A stretch of 64,000 nt of DNA from Corynebacterium glyciniphilum AJ 3170 (GCF_007673095.1 NZ_VDYZ01000001.1:186001-250000), one strand, 5' to 3'. Numbered from the stretch's first letter, positions 1 through 9,913 are shown. The notes: a model not told the origin generated them from the sequence alone. Translations and numbers: made by a program.

Positions 1-64
1 TCGACTTCTGACTGTCACCAGGTATGTGACCGTCATCATCTGCCGTGTAAGGAGCACACCACCC

Positions 65-2143
65 GTGAGTGAATCAGCACTGGACGCCGCACAGGAACCC
101 GCCGTGAAGGCGCCTGTGACGTTCACCGTTCCCGCCGGAGAGTCGGCGGGGGCCGCCATGCGTCCGTTGGAACTGCCGAACAAGGGGACCGACGCCATCG
201 TCTGCGTCAAGGACACCGAAGGGGCCCTGCGGGACCTGGCTTTCGTTCCGGAGACCGATACCGAGGTCACTGCTGTCGCCGCAAACACCGCGGATGGTCG
301 CGCCGTGATCCGGCACTCCTGTGCCCATGTCCTGGCACAGGCGGTCCAGAAGGAGTTCCCCGGGACGAAACTCGGCATCGGCCCCGCGATCGAGAACGGG
401 TTCTACTACGACTTCCAGGTCGATGAGCCGTTCACCCCGGAGGACCTCAAGACGCTCGAGAAGCGTATGAAGAAGATCATCAAGTCAGGGCAGCGTTTCG
501 AGCGCCGTGTATATGACTCGGCCGATGCCGCGGCTGAGGAGCTCGCCGCCGAGCCGTTCAAACTCGAGCTCATCCAGGACAAGGGCAACGTCGACCCGGA
601 TTCGGACGAGGCCACCGAAGTCGGGTCCGGTGAGCTCACCGCCTACGACAACGTCAACCCGCGCACCAGCGAGGTGGAGTGGTCTGACCTGTGCCGTGGC
701 CCGCACATCCCGACGACGCGCTACATCCCGGCCTTCGCCCTCACCCGGTCGTCGGCGGCGTACTGGCGTGGCGACCAGTCCCGCGAAGACCTGCAGCGGA
801 TCTACGGGACGGCCTGGGAGTCCAGGGAGGCCCTCGAGGAGTACCAGCACATGCTGGCGGAGGCCGAGAAGCGCGACCACCGGCGTCTCGGCCAGGAGCT
901 CGACCTTTTCAGTTTCCCGGACGACCTCGGTTCGGGCCTCCCCGTCTTCCACCCGGACGGAGGCATCGTCCGTCTGGAGATGGAGGAGCATTCGCGCCGC
1001 AGGCACATCGAGGCCGGGTACTCCTTCGTCAACACCCCGCACATCACCAAGGGTGACCTGTACGAGCGCTCGGGTCACCTGGGCTTCTACAAGGACGCGA
1101 TGTTCCCGCCGATGCAGGCCGACGGCGAGTGGGACGAGGACGGCAACTGCACCAAGCAGCCGCAGGACTACTACCTCAAACCCATGAACTGCCCGATGCA
1201 CAACCTGGTCTTCGACTCACGCGGCAGGTCCTACCGTGAGCTGCCGCTGCGGTTGTTCGAGTTCGGTACGGTGTACCGCTACGAGAAGTCCGGGGTGATC
1301 CAGGGGTTGACGCGGGCCCGCGGTTTCACGCAGGACGACGCGCACATCTACTGCACGGAGGACCAGCTCGAGGAGGAGCTGACCACCGTGCTCGAGTTCG
1401 TGATCTCCCTGCTGCGGGACTACGGCCTGGACGACTTCTACCTCGAACTCTCGACCCGGGACCCGAAGAAATCCGTGGGTTCGGACGAGATCTGGGAACG
1501 TTCCACCGAGACGCTGCGTCGGGTGGCCACCCAGTCCGGCCTCGAGCTGGTCCCGGACCCGGAAGGTGCCGCGTTCTACGGCCCGAAGATATCGGTGCAG
1601 GCGCGGGACGCCATTGGACGGACCTGGCAGATGTCCACCGTGCAGCTGGACTTCAACATGCCGGAACGGTTCAACCTCGAGTACACCGCCTCCGACGGGA
1701 CCAAGAAGCAGCCGATCATGGTGCACCGTGCCCTCTTCGGCTCGATCGAGCGGTTCTTCGGTGTCTTGTTGGAGCACTACGCCGGTGCGTTCCCCGCCTG
1801 GCTGGCACCGCACCAGGTCACCGGTATCCCGGTGGCCGACGAATTCGTCGGCTACCTGGAGGACATAACGGCTGACCTGCGGAGCAAGGGTATTCGAGCT
1901 GCCGTGGACACCTCTGATGACCGCATGCAGAAGAAGATCCGTAACCACACCACCGGCAAGGTTCCCTTCATGCTCCTGGCCGGCGGACGTGATGTCGAGG
2001 CAGGCGCCGTCAGCTTCCGCTTCCTGGACGGTACCCAGGTCAACGGTGTGCCGCGTGCGGACGCGGTCCGTATCATCACCGACTGGGTCCGTGGCCGGCG
2101 CAATGAGCAGCCGAGTGGAGAGAACATTGGCGAGCTCAGCTGA
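65..2143 (+). CDS. thrS: threonyl-tRNA synthetase
   Basis: Charges tRNA-Thr with threonine in the cytosol. The 692-residue product has the full family order: an N-terminal TGS domain (about residues 15-80), the editing-type second domain with HSCAH at residues 84-88, the class II catalytic core and a C-terminal anticodon-binding domain. Core motifs visible are MNCPMHN, FRYEKSG-like motif 2 (seen here as VYRYEKSG), DDAHIYC and MVHRALFGS; their Cys and two His are the family's zinc ligands. I chose the GTG at 65 because AAGGAG at 49-54 sits 10 bases upstream; a GTG at 26 has no such signal. No T-box fits in the short leader that is visible. The next gene begins inside or just before the end of this one, suggesting one transcript. 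Confidence 0.96.
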   Translation: MSESALDAAQEPAVKAPVTFTVPAGESAGAAMRPLELPNKGTDAIVCVKDTEGALRDLAFVPETDTEVTAVAANTADGRAVIRHSCAHVLAQAVQKEFPGTKLGIGPAIENGFYYDFQVDEPFTPEDLKTLEKRMKKIIKSGQRFERRVYDSADAAAEELAAEPFKLELIQDKGNVDPDSDEATEVGSGELTAYDNVNPRTSEVEWSDLCRGPHIPTTRYIPAFALTRSSAAYWRGDQSREDLQRIYGTAWESREALEEYQHMLAEAEKRDHRRLGQELDLFSFPDDLGSGLPVFHPDGGIVRLEMEEHSRRRHIEAGYSFVNTPHITKGDLYERSGHLGFYKDAMFPPMQADGEWDEDGNCTKQPQDYYLKPMNCPMHNLVFDSRGRSYRELPLRLFEFGTVYRYEKSGVIQGLTRARGFTQDDAHIYCTEDQLEEELTTVLEFVISLLRDYGLDDFYLELSTRDPKKSVGSDEIWERSTETLRRVATQSGLELVPDPEGAAFYGPKISVQARDAIGRTWQMSTVQLDFNMPERFNLEYTASDGTKKQPIMVHRALFGSIERFFGVLLEHYAGAFPAWLAPHQVTGIPVADEFVGYLEDITADLRSKGIRAAVDTSDDRMQKKIRNHTTGKVPFMLLAGGRDVEAGAVSFRFLDGTQVNGVPRADAVRIITDWVRGRRNEQPSGENIGELS

Positions 2144-2675
2144 CGGCGCACCGGACGGCCTTGCCCGACTGTGGGCCCCGTACCGGTCCGCATATCTCGG
2201 GGAGCAGGGCAACGGCGGTGATGACGGGGACCGCGGGTCTGCGGACCCTGACGACCCGTTCTCCTCGCTGCCCGCGAAGTCGGACGAGGACGCCCTGATC
2301 GTCGCCCGCGGGGAGAAGGTGTTCTGCATACTGAACCTCTACCCGTACAACCCCGGGCACATGATGGTGCTGCCGTACCGCAAGGTGGCGTCGTACGAGG
2401 AGCTCACGGACACGGAGACCCGGGAACTGGCGGAGTTCACGAAGAAGGCCATCCGTGTCCTGCGTGCTGTCTCAGGGCCGGACGCCCTGAATGTCGGGAT
2501 GAACCTCGGACGGGCGTCGGGTGGGTCGGTACCGGGCCACCTTCACCAGCACATCGTGCCCCGGTGGCAGGGTGACACCAGTTTCATGACGGTTCTGTCA
2601 GGCTCCAAGGTGCTCATTCAGCTCCTCGGGGAGACCCGCGAGCTCCTCGCAACGGCGTGGCAACAGCTCGACTGA
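2127..2675 (+). CDS. HIT-domain protein, probable Ap4A phosphorylase
   Basis: The product, about 182 residues, is a histidine-triad protein; [10 protein letters not shown] carries the catalytic H-x-H-x-[18 protein letters not shown] and the C-terminal LLATAW region closely resemble the mycobacterial protein Rv2613c, a diadenosine tetraphosphate phosphorylase, and that gene likewise lies between thrS and pgsA. The function by position and motif is therefore Ap4A breakdown; substrate is inferred from the homologue. The frame stays open far upstream, so the start is a judgement: TTG at 2127 follows GGAGA at 2118-2122, while ATG at 2103 has no ribosome-binding site. Either way the gene overlaps the end of thrS. 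Confidence 0.85.
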   Translation: MASSADGAPDGLARLWAPYRSAYLGEQGNGGDDGDRGSADPDDPFSSLPAKSDEDALIVARGEKVFCILNLYPYNPGHMMVLPYRKVASYEELTDTETRELAEFTKKAIRVLRAVSGPDALNVGMNLGRASGGSVPGHLHQHIVPRWQGDTSFMTVLSGSKVLIQLLGETRELLATAWQQLD

Positions 2676-2737
2676 CACGGAACTGAGAGAATATCGGCGG
2701 AGATGAAGTCAGAAAGCACGGCAAGGAGACCTGAGAC

Positions 2738-3466
2738 ATGTTGAGCGTTCGTGGACGCCGGCCGGCGGCGGTCGTCATCGAGCCGATCGCCCGACGGTTG
2801 GTTAACTGGGGTGTCACCCCCAACGCTGTGACGGTCACCTCCACCGGGGTCGCTGTGGTCCTGGCCGTGACCCTGATCCCGACGGGCCATCATTTCCTCG
2901 CCGGAATCCTGTTGGGCATCACCGTGGCGACCGACATGATCGACGGCACGATGGCGCGGATGCTCGGTGGTGGCACGAGGTTCGGCGCCACCCTCGACGC
3001 CACCTGCGACCGGATCACCGACGGTGTACTTTTCGGGGCGATCGCCTGGTGGATGGCCTTCCAGCATGACCACGAGCCGTACAAGGGGCTTTTCGCCGCA
3101 GCGCTGGTGATCATGATCGCCAGCCAGGTGACCTCCTACGTCAAGGCGCGCGCCGAAGCGTCCCAGATCAAGGTCGACGGTGGACTGATCGAACGTCCCG
3201 AGAGACTGATCATCGGTCTGGTCTCCCTCGGACTGTCTGGACTCGGGGTGCCCTACATTCTGGGGGCCGGGCTCATCCTCCTCGCCGCCGGTTCGGTCTA
3301 CACCGTGTTCGAACGTCTCGTGATCGTCTCCCGCTCGGATGCCGCGTCAGAACGCATTGCTCCGCCCACGGGGGCCAAGAGCTTCGGTGACAATGGCGAT
3401 GATGGCGATGATGGCGACGACAGCACCGCTGACACCGACAGTGAGGGAAGCAGGACCCATGAATGA
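2738..3466 (+). CDS. pgsA: phosphatidylinositol phosphate synthase (CDP-alcohol phosphatidyltransferase)
   Basis: Membrane enzyme that joins CDP-diacylglycerol to inositol phosphate, the first step towards phosphatidylinositol and its mannosides. The 242-residue protein carries the CDP-alcohol transferase signature D-x2-DG-x2-AR-x8-G-x3-D-x3-D, seen from DMIDGTMAR through GATLDATCD at about residues 67-89, among several hydrophobic segments. The ATG at 2738 follows AAGGAG at 2723-2728. Inositol phosphate as acceptor is inferred from the adjoining patA and pimA genes, the mycobacterial arrangement. The C-terminal 30 residues form an unusual Asp/Gly-rich tail encoded by 9-base repeats. Its stop overlaps the patA start by 8 bases. 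Confidence 0.9.
   Translation: MLSVRGRRPAAVVIEPIARRLVNWGVTPNAVTVTSTGVAVVLAVTLIPTGHHFLAGILLGITVATDMIDGTMARMLGGGTRFGATLDATCDRITDGVLFGAIAWWMAFQHDHEPYKGLFAAALVIMIASQVTSYVKARAEASQIKVDGGLIERPERLIIGLVSLGLSGLGVPYILGAGLILLAAGSVYTVFERLVIVSRSDAASERIAPPTGAKSFGDNGDDGDDGDDSTADTDSEGSRTHE
3395..3421 (+). repeat. 9-base tandem repeat in pgsA tail
   Basis: Three adjacent 9-base units, GGCGATGAT, GGCGATGAT and GGCGACGAC, encode Gly-Asp-Asp three times near the end of pgsA. The unit length keeps the frame, so copy changes would only lengthen or shorten the acidic tail. Confidence 0.8.
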
Positions 3467-4415
3467 TTCGAGCACTCTTGCCGAACGACTGAGTTCCTTC
3501 GGTTACCAGGCGGGGTGGGCGCTGACGCGCCGCCTTCCGACACCGGTCGCGGACCGGCTGTTCACCTGGGTGGCGGACAAGGTCTCGGACGGTGGCCGCG
3601 GTCCGGAGCAGTTGCGTGCGAACCTCGGTCGCGTGGTCGGTGACGCCAACGTCACCCGCGAGCTTGTCCGTGATTCGATGCGTTCCTACATGCGGTACTG
3701 GCGGGAAGCCTTCCAGTTGCCGAGTATCGCAGGACCGGAGTTGGCGGCACAGGTCCACTCCGGTTTCGGGGCTGCCGATGTCCGGCGCCTCGATGACGCC
3801 ATCGGCCGCGGCAGGGGAGTCGTCCTGAGCCTGCCGCATTCGGGCAACTGGGACATGGCGGGTGTGTGGCTGGTCGACCATTTCGGTCAGTTCGCCACGG
3901 TCGCCGAACGGCTCAAACCAGAGAGCCTGTTCGAGGCGTTCGTGGAGTACCGTGAATCGCTCGGATTCGAGGTACTGGCGCTCTCCGGCGGTGAGGCACC
4001 TCCCTTCGCACGTCTCCGGGAGGTACTCGACGAAGGCGGGATCGTCTGTCTGCTCGGTGAGCGGGACCTGTCTGGTCGGGGAGTCGAGGTGTCGTTCTTC
4101 GGGGAACGCACCTCGATGCCCGCCGGGGCGGCACGCCTGGCACAGGAGACCGGGGCGGCCCTGATGGTCTACCATTCGTCGTACGTGGCCGGCGGGTGGG
4201 CATCGAGTATCAGCGAGGAGCTCGACACCAGCGTGCCGTTGGCGGACATCGTCCAACAGCAGGCTGATATCTTCGCACGCAACATCGCCGCTGCACCTGC
4301 CGACTGGCACATGCTCCAGCCCCTGTGGTTCTCTGACCTGTCGACGTCACGGCGTCAACGCCTGGGGCTGGAGTCTCCGGGCGCTGGCGATGCCCGGCAC
4401 GAGGCGGAGGCCTGA
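3459..4415 (+). CDS. patA: phosphatidylinositol mannoside acyltransferase
   Basis: LpxL/HtrB-family acyltransferase of 318 residues that acylates the mannose of phosphatidylinositol mannosides at the cytoplasmic face of the membrane. The H-x4-D catalytic motif is visible as HSGNWD, followed by GEAPPFARL and GERDLSGRGVEVSFFG, typical of the family. The ATG at 3459 lies within the end of pgsA (ATGAATGA) and has a purine-rich stretch upstream (3446-3455). The gene ends TGATG into pimA, so pgsA, patA and pimA are coupled in the order found in mycobacteria, which is the main support for the specific substrate. Confidence 0.88.
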   Translation: MNDSSTLAERLSSFGYQAGWALTRRLPTPVADRLFTWVADKVSDGGRGPEQLRANLGRVVGDANVTRELVRDSMRSYMRYWREAFQLPSIAGPELAAQVHSGFGAADVRRLDDAIGRGRGVVLSLPHSGNWDMAGVWLVDHFGQFATVAERLKPESLFEAFVEYRESLGFEVLALSGGEAPPFARLREVLDEGGIVCLLGERDLSGRGVEVSFFGERTSMPAGAARLAQETGAALMVYHSSYVAGGWASSISEELDTSVPLADIVQQQADIFARNIAAAPADWHMLQPLWFSDLSTSRRQRLGLESPGAGDARHEAEA

Positions 4416-5569
4416 TGAAGATCGGTATGGTCTGTCCGTACTCCTTCGATGAACCCGGTGGCGTGCAGATCCACGCGCTCGACCTGTGCACGGAACTGAT
4501 CCGTCGGGGACACGAGGTGAGCCTGATCGGACCCGGGGGTGGGGATGCCGACGTCCCGGATTTCGTGGAACTGGGCGGTGGCGCGATTCCGATCCCCTAC
4601 AACGGGTCTGTCGCGCGGCTCGCCTTCGGCCCCTCGACATGGCGTCATCTCGGCGACTGGATCGACCGCCATGATTTTGACGTGGTCCACATCCACGAAC
4701 CGAATTCCCCGAGTTACTCGATGATCACCCTGGCCAAGGCTGACGGGCCCATCGTGGCGACCTACCACGCGTCAGCGAGTGAGTCGCTGATCCTGCGGAT
4801 CTTCCTCCCGGTGCTCCGACCGTTCCTGGAACGTATCCAGGGAGGGATCGCGGTGTCGGAGGAGGCGCGGCGGTGGCAGGTCGAGATGCTGTCGGGGGAC
4901 CCGGTGCTGATTCCCAACGGTGTCGACACGGTGACCTACCGTGAGGCGGACCCTATGCCGGCGCTCGACCCCACCCGGCCACGGATAATGTTCCTCGGCA
5001 GATTCACGGAGTCGCGGAAGGGGTTCCCGCTGCTCATGCGGGCGCTGCCCGCGATTGTCCGGGACATCCCGGCGGTCGAGGTGGTCGTCGTCGGTGGTGG
5101 GGACACTGGGGAACTCATCCAGTCTCTGCGGAAAGCCGGAGTGAGCTACGTGGAGGGCGTCGGGGAGTCGGACGCCACCGTCCGACTCCTGGGACGGCTC
5201 AGTGAGGCCGACAAGGCTGCGGCCCTGGCCGCGTCGGACGTCTACGTCGCACCGAACACCGGCGGCGAGAGCTTCGGGATCGTGCTGGTGGAGGCAATGG
5301 CTGCGGGGGCGGCCGTCGTCGCAAGCGACATCCCCGCATTCGCGGCGGTGACCGATCACGGCTACGCGGGCCGGTTGTTCTCCAACGGCTCCCGGAGGGA
5401 GCTGGCACGCGCGGTGACCGCCGTGCTCAAGGACAGCGATACCCGTGAACTGCTCGTGAAGCGGGGCTATGAGCGCAGCCGCGACTTCGACTGGGACCGC
5501 GTGACCACTCAGGTGGAACGTGTCTACGAGGCCGTGGCCACCGACGGACGAAAGGTACGGCGATCATGA
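4415..5569 (+). CDS. pimA: phosphatidylinositol alpha-mannosyltransferase
   Basis: GT4-family, GT-B fold glycosyltransferase of 384 residues that transfers mannose from GDP-mannose to phosphatidylinositol, starting PIM, lipomannan and lipoarabinomannan synthesis. The N-terminal GGVQIHALDL loop, the GRFTESRKG segment starting the second Rossmann domain, and NTGGESFGIVLVEAMAAG with the E-x7-E motif are all present. The start codon overlaps the patA stop (TGATG), and the stop overlaps the start of the next gene as ATGA. Identification as PimA rather than a later mannosyltransferase rests on the pgsA-patA context and overall similarity. Confidence 0.9.
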   Translation: MKIGMVCPYSFDEPGGVQIHALDLCTELIRRGHEVSLIGPGGGDADVPDFVELGGGAIPIPYNGSVARLAFGPSTWRHLGDWIDRHDFDVVHIHEPNSPSYSMITLAKADGPIVATYHASASESLILRIFLPVLRPFLERIQGGIAVSEEARRWQVEMLSGDPVLIPNGVDTVTYREADPMPALDPTRPRIMFLGRFTESRKGFPLLMRALPAIVRDIPAVEVVVVGGGDTGELIQSLRKAGVSYVEGVGESDATVRLLGRLSEADKAAALAASDVYVAPNTGGESFGIVLVEAMAAGAAVVASDIPAFAAVTDHGYAGRLFSNGSRRELARAVTAVLKDSDTRELLVKRGYERSRDFDWDRVTTQVERVYEAVATDGRKVRRS

Positions 5570-6042
5570 TTCCCCTGTGGGCGCTGGTTCTGGTCATCGT
5601 CGTGGCGGTCGCCGCGCTGCTGGGACTGTGGCTGTCGTTGACGGCGTCGCGCCTCAACAGGCTGCACATCCGCACCGATGCTGCCCGGCTCAGTCTTGAG
5701 GGGGCACTCCAGGCACGTTCTGCGGTGGTGTCCGCGATCCACCCGGACCTCGTCCGTGCGGCGGGACGTACCACCGCCGTCGCCCTGAAGGCGTCGGACA
5801 TGGACGCCCGCTCCGACGCCGAGAACATCCTCCTGCGTCAGCTGCGCGACGAGGATGTGACCAATCCGGCGTTCGTCGAGGCGTCGGTGAAGGTGGACAT
5901 CGCGGCACGTTTCTACAACGATGCCGTGGGAGACACGCGCGACCTGCGGAAACGTCCGGTGGTCCGCGCGTTCCGCCTGGCCGGGTCCGCCCCGCTGCCG
6001 GCCTTCTACGAGGCGATGTCGGTGGGCGACGGCACGGTCTGA
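5566..6042 (+). CDS. LemA-like membrane-anchored protein, function unknown
   Basis: The 158-residue product opens with one strongly hydrophobic segment (about residues 4-27) and then becomes helical and charged. The segment after the membrane anchor, LNRLHIRTDAARLSLEGAL, resembles the start of LemA proteins, where a membrane helix is followed by a helical bundle outside or inside the membrane. I do not recognise an enzyme motif. It is coupled to pimA by an ATGA overlap, so it is made with the phosphatidylinositol mannoside enzymes, and mycobacteria also have a conserved membrane protein here. A role in envelope lipid assembly is a guess from position only. Confidence 0.7.
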   Translation: MIPLWALVLVIVVAVAALLGLWLSLTASRLNRLHIRTDAARLSLEGALQARSAVVSAIHPDLVRAAGRTTAVALKASDMDARSDAENILLRQLRDEDVTNPAFVEASVKVDIAARFYNDAVGDTRDLRKRPVVRAFRLAGSAPLPAFYEAMSVGDGTV

Positions 6043-6086
6043 ATGGCATCACCGACCCTGTGGACCGCATGGTCTGTCGTCAGCGG

Positions 6087-6092
6087 TAGAAT
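6087..6092 (+). promoter_or_regulatory. candidate -10 element of pdxS
   Basis: TAGAAT lies in the 99-base gap between the previous gene and pdxS. No convincing -35 is seen at the right distance. The gap marks a likely new transcription unit. Confidence 0.35.
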
Positions 6093-6141
6093 GCGCGTTG
6101 ATCACCGTTAGGCTACCGAGGTCACTCGAGAATCAGAGGTC

Positions 6142-7053
6142 ATGATGACGCAGAACAGTACCGACGCCGTCGGCGCCAGGGGAACCGGTCGCGTGAAGCG
6201 CGGACTCGCCGACATGCTCAAGGGGGGAGTGATCATGGACGTGGTCACTCCTGAGCAGGCGAAGATCGCCGAGGACGCCGGCGCGACCGCCGTGATGGCT
6301 CTGGAACGAGTGCCTGCCGACATCCGTGCCGAAGGCGGTGTCTCGCGGATGTCAGACCCCGACATGATCGAGGGCATCATCGAGGCCGTAACCATCCCGG
6401 TCATGGCGAAGGCCCGCATCGGCCACTTCGTCGAGGCGCAGGTGCTGCAGAGCCTCGGCGTCGACTTCATCGACGAGTCCGAGGTCCTCACCCCCGCCGA
6501 CTACTCGAACCACATCGACAAGTTCGACTTCACCGTGCCTTTCGTCTGCGGCGCGACGAACCTGGGCGAGGCGCTCCGGCGTATCAACGAGGGTGCGGCG
6601 ATGATCAGGTCCAAGGGCGAGGCCGGCACCGGTGACGTCTCCAATGCGGTGACCCACATGCGCACGATCCGTGCCGAGATCAACCGGCTGACCTCCATGG
6701 CACCCGACGAGCTCTACGTCGCGGCCAAGGAGCTCCAGGCCCCCTACGAACTGGTCCGTGAGGTTGCCGAGAACGGCAAGCTCCCGGTGGTTCTGTTCAC
6801 CGCAGGCGGCATCGCCACCCCGGCTGACGCCGCGATGATGATGCAGCTGGGCGCGGAGGGTGTCTTCGTGGGCTCGGGGATCTTCAAGTCCGGCGACCCG
6901 GAGAAGCGTGCGCGCGCCATCGTCCAGGCGACACTGAACTACGAGGACGCCGCCACGGTCGCTTCGGTCTCCCGGGGGCTCGGCGAGGCCATGGTGGGGC
7001 TCAACGTCGACGAGATCCCCGAGCCGCACCGTCTGGCAGAGCGGGGCTGGTAG
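6142..7053 (+). CDS. pdxS: pyridoxal 5'-phosphate synthase, synthase subunit
   Basis: PdxS forms pyridoxal phosphate from ribose 5-phosphate, glyceraldehyde 3-phosphate and ammonia supplied by PdxT. The 303-residue protein has the TIM-barrel landmarks: [17 protein letters not shown] with the catalytic Asp, [10 protein letters not shown] with the first active-site lysine, and SKGEAGTG with the second. [11 protein letters not shown] near the end matches the phosphate-binding region. ATG at 6142 follows AGAGGT; a second ATG at 6145 is equally possible. The next gene starts directly after the stop. No pdxR-type regulator gene is visible on either side. Confidence 0.96.
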   Translation: MMTQNSTDAVGARGTGRVKRGLADMLKGGVIMDVVTPEQAKIAEDAGATAVMALERVPADIRAEGGVSRMSDPDMIEGIIEAVTIPVMAKARIGHFVEAQVLQSLGVDFIDESEVLTPADYSNHIDKFDFTVPFVCGATNLGEALRRINEGAAMIRSKGEAGTGDVSNAVTHMRTIRAEINRLTSMAPDELYVAAKELQAPYELVREVAENGKLPVVLFTAGGIATPADAAMMMQLGAEGVFVGSGIFKSGDPEKRARAIVQATLNYEDAATVASVSRGLGEAMVGLNVDEIPEPHRLAERGW

Positions 7054-7956
7054 ATGTCCTCCGGTCTCGAGGGGCAGGCGGCCCACGGTCGTCGACCCCG
7101 TATCACCGACGTTCTCGACCTGGAACAGATCGAGCCGGGGATCTTCCGTGGTCAGGTGATTCCGTCGGCGCTGTCCCGGACATTCGGCGGACAGGTCGCG
7201 GCCCAGTCCCTGGTCGCGGCGACCAGGACCGTGGGGTCGGAGTACCGGGTCCATTCGCTGCACGGTTACTTCGTCGGCCCTGGGAACTCGGACCGTCCGA
7301 CGGTGTACCTCGTTGACGAGGTGCGCAACGGGCGCTCGTTCCGCGTGCGGTCGGTGCGGGCCGTGCAGGACGGTCGGACGCTGTTCATCATGCAGGCGAG
7401 TTTCCACATCCGGGACGACGAAGGTCCGGAGCACTCCGACATGGTCCGGCGTGTCCCGGGGCCCGACGAGATCGATCCGGAAGGTGGCCGGGGCCGTCCG
7501 CTCGGGCGCGCCTTCGCCAAGGACTGGGAGGACTGGGACATCCGGATCGTCCCGCAGGACATGTGGGAGCAGAGCCCCGGAGCGGCGTCACAGCAGGTGG
7601 TGTGGTTCAAGTCCAAGGTCCCGTTGCCTGATGACGAGAAGTTCCATATCTGCACGTTGGCCTACATGTCGGACATGACGCTCCTGGGTTCGGCGCTGGT
7701 CCCGCACAAGGACGAGCCGGTGCAGGAGGCGTCGCTCGACCACGCCATGTGGTTCATGCGTCCGTTCCGGGCGGATGAATGGCTGCTCTACGACCAGTCG
7801 TCACCGTCCGCTCACGGCGGCCGTGCGTTGACGACGGGCAGGATCTTCAACCAGAGTGGAGACCTGGTCGCATCGGTCACCCAGGAGGGGCTGACCAGGA
7901 CACTGGCGGAGGGGAAGCAGTCGGTCCCCATCAAGACGGATCTGCAGGGGCAGTAG
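7054..7956 (+). CDS. tesB: acyl-CoA thioesterase II
   Basis: Double hot-dog thioesterase of 300 residues that hydrolyses acyl-CoA to free acid and CoA. LEQIEPGIFRGQ, RTFGGQVAAQSL, ASLDHAMWFMRPFRADEWL and the C-terminal ASVTQEGL are characteristic; the Asp, Ser and Gln in the last blocks correspond to the catalytic set of the family. The ATG abuts the pdxS stop without a gap and the stop abuts the pdxT start, so it is part of the pdx transcript. The same pdxS-tesB-pdxT order is known in mycobacteria. Its link to vitamin B6 synthesis is not evident from the family function. Confidence 0.93.
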   Translation: MSSGLEGQAAHGRRPRITDVLDLEQIEPGIFRGQVIPSALSRTFGGQVAAQSLVAATRTVGSEYRVHSLHGYFVGPGNSDRPTVYLVDEVRNGRSFRVRSVRAVQDGRTLFIMQASFHIRDDEGPEHSDMVRRVPGPDEIDPEGGRGRPLGRAFAKDWEDWDIRIVPQDMWEQSPGAASQQVVWFKSKVPLPDDEKFHICTLAYMSDMTLLGSALVPHKDEPVQEASLDHAMWFMRPFRADEWLLYDQSSPSAHGGRALTTGRIFNQSGDLVASVTQEGLTRTLAEGKQSVPIKTDLQGQ

Positions 7957-8613
7957 GTGGACGCTAGCCCCTTGATCGGAGTCCTCGCCCTGCAGGGAGG
8001 CGTCGTCGAACACGTCAGGATGCTGGAGCGGTGTGGTGCGCAGACACGGCTGGTGCGCCGACCGGAGCATCTGGAGGGACTGGACGGTCTCGTCTTCCCC
8101 GGCGGTGAGTCCACCACCATGTCCAAGCTCCTCGAACTCGGGGGAATGCTGGAGCCGCTCCGCACCCTCATCGACGCCGGCCTGCCGTGCTACGGCACCT
8201 GTGCCGGGCTGATTCTGCTGGCCACCGAGGTCCTCGACACCAGGTCGGACGCACATAGTCTGGGAGCGCTCGACGTCACCGTGCGACGCAATGCTTTCGG
8301 ACGCCAGGTCGACTCCTTCGAGACCGACCTCAGTGTCGACGGTGTCACCGGCTCCCCGGACGAGCGGACACGGGCTGCAGAGGATGTTCCCGTCCATGCG
8401 GTCTTCATCCGTGCCCCCTGGGTCGAAGAGGTCGGTCCGGGGGTTCAGGTCCTGTCACGTGTCAGCGACGGTGGTCCGGCACACGGCGCGGTGGTGGCCG
8501 TGAGGCAGGGCGCGGTGCTCGGCCTGTCCTTCCACCCGGAGCTCACCGGCGATGACCGTCTGCACCGTTGCTTCCTCCGCATGGTCGCGGAACAGCGGGT
8601 AAAACCGGGCTGA
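7957..8613 (+). CDS. pdxT: pyridoxal 5'-phosphate synthase, glutaminase subunit
   Basis: Glutamine amidotransferase of 218 residues that releases ammonia for PdxS. The family start IGVLALQGGVVEH, the GGESTT oxyanion loop, the nucleophile in YGTCAGL and the His-Glu pair in SFHPELTGD are all present. The GTG start follows the tesB stop directly. Separation from pdxS by tesB means equal expression of the two subunits depends on the whole transcript. Confidence 0.95.
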   Translation: MDASPLIGVLALQGGVVEHVRMLERCGAQTRLVRRPEHLEGLDGLVFPGGESTTMSKLLELGGMLEPLRTLIDAGLPCYGTCAGLILLATEVLDTRSDAHSLGALDVTVRRNAFGRQVDSFETDLSVDGVTGSPDERTRAAEDVPVHAVFIRAPWVEEVGPGVQVLSRVSDGGPAHGAVVAVRQGAVLGLSFHPELTGDDRLHRCFLRMVAEQRVKPG

Positions 8614-8695
8614 TGCGGTGCGGTGGCCCGGCACAGCGTCCTGGTGCACTATCATGGGTTCGTCAAGCACCCGACCAAGGGAGATCAGGTAGACG

Positions 8696-9448
8696 ATGAG
8701 CGGCCACTCGAAATGGGCGACAACCAAGCACAAGAAAGCTGCGAATGACGCCAAGCGAGGCAAGGAGTTCGCCAAGCTGATCAAGTACATTGAGGTGGCG
8801 GCCCGGACCGGTGGCGGAGATCCCTCCGCCAACCCGACCCTCGATGACATGATCAAGAAGGCCAAGAAGGCCTCGGTGCCCAACGACAACATCGAACGCG
8901 CCCGTAAGCGCGGTTCCGGTGAAGAGGCCGGCGGAGCGGACTGGGAAACCATCGTCTACGAGGGCTACGGGCCCAACGGCGTCGCGGTCCTCATCGAATG
9001 TCTCACCGACAACCGTAACCGGGCGACGACGGATGTCCGCACCGCGATGAACAAGAACGGCGGCAACATGGCGGATGCCGGTTCGGTGTCCTACCTGTTC
9101 AACCGTAAGGGTGTCGTTATCCTCGACAAGGGGGACAACACCGAGGATGACCTTCTCATGGCGGTATTGGACGCCGGAGCCGAGGAAGTCAACGACCTCG
9201 GGGAGAAGTTCGAGGTTGTCTGCGAGCTCTCGGACCTGACCAAGGTACGTGAGGCGTTGGACGAGAACGGTATCGAGTACGACTCCGCCGACCCCGACTA
9301 CCGTGCCGACGTCGAAGTACCCCTGGACGCGGACGGTGCGAAGAAGATCTTCCGTCTCATCGACGCCCTCGAGGAGTCGGACGATGTCCAGGACGTCTTC
9401 ACCAACATGGATGTGTCAGACGAGGTGTTGGCGGAGCTCGACTCCTGA
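8696..9448 (+). CDS. yebC: YebC/TACO1-family protein
   Basis: The 250-residue protein begins with the hallmark [16 protein letters not shown] and continues through [14 protein letters not shown] and TDNRNRA segments, a full-length YebC. Members have been described as DNA-binding regulators, and the mitochondrial relative TACO1 and some bacterial members act in translation of proline-rich stretches; which applies here cannot be told. The ATG at 8696 follows AAGGGAG at 8677-8683. It precedes ruvCAB as in many bacteria but is separated from it here by a reverse-strand gene. Confidence 0.93.
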   Translation: MSGHSKWATTKHKKAANDAKRGKEFAKLIKYIEVAARTGGGDPSANPTLDDMIKKAKKASVPNDNIERARKRGSGEEAGGADWETIVYEGYGPNGVAVLIECLTDNRNRATTDVRTAMNKNGGNMADAGSVSYLFNRKGVVILDKGDNTEDDLLMAVLDAGAEEVNDLGEKFEVVCELSDLTKVREALDENGIEYDSADPDYRADVEVPLDADGAKKIFRLIDALEESDDVQDVFTNMDVSDEVLAELDS

Positions 9449-9469
9449 CCGGATGCCCCTGGTGAAGGC

Positions 9470-9913
9470 TCAGCCGAACGGCGGGCCGACGATCAGGAGC
9501 GCACCGAAGACAACGAGGACCACAACGGCGAGTGCGGCGGCTGACGCATACGGACGACCGACGAGTACCGCGAGGACCCGGTCACGCATCGGCGCGCCGG
9601 CACCGGCATCGGTTCGCCAGGTACCGTCCAGGCCACCGCGCCGTGCGACGGCCTGCTCGAAGGGGACGGTGGCGAAGGGGATCACTGCGGAGAACAGTCC
9701 GAGCAGTCCCTGTCCCACACTCCACCTGTTGTTCATCCACACCAGGATGGTCACGACGACGAAGGCCAGGAATGCGAGACCGTGGACGGGGCCGGCTGCG
9801 GAGACACCGGCCTCGGTGACGCCGGTGTACTTGAGAACCATTCCGAGGATGAGGAGTCCCCAGGTCACGGCTTCGATGATTGCGGTGGTCCGGTATATTT
9901 TCAGAGGTGTCAT
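9470..9913 (-). CDS. DUF3817-type membrane protein
   Basis: A 147-residue integral membrane protein with three or four hydrophobic segments. The N-terminal [27 protein letters not shown] and [12 protein letters not shown] match the actinobacterial DUF3817 pattern as I remember it. It extends past the usual domain by about 50 residues ending in another membrane segment. It lies in reverse orientation between yebC and ruvC, 21 bases from the yebC stop, so the two genes converge. No function is known to me. Confidence 0.72.
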   Translation of the reverse strand: MTPLKIYRTTAIIEAVTWGLLILGMVLKYTGVTEAGVSAAGPVHGLAFLAFVVVTILVWMNNRWSVGQGLLGLFSAVIPFATVPFEQAVARRGGLDGTWRTDAGAGAPMRDRVLAVLVGRPYASAAALAVVVLVVFGALLIVGPPFG

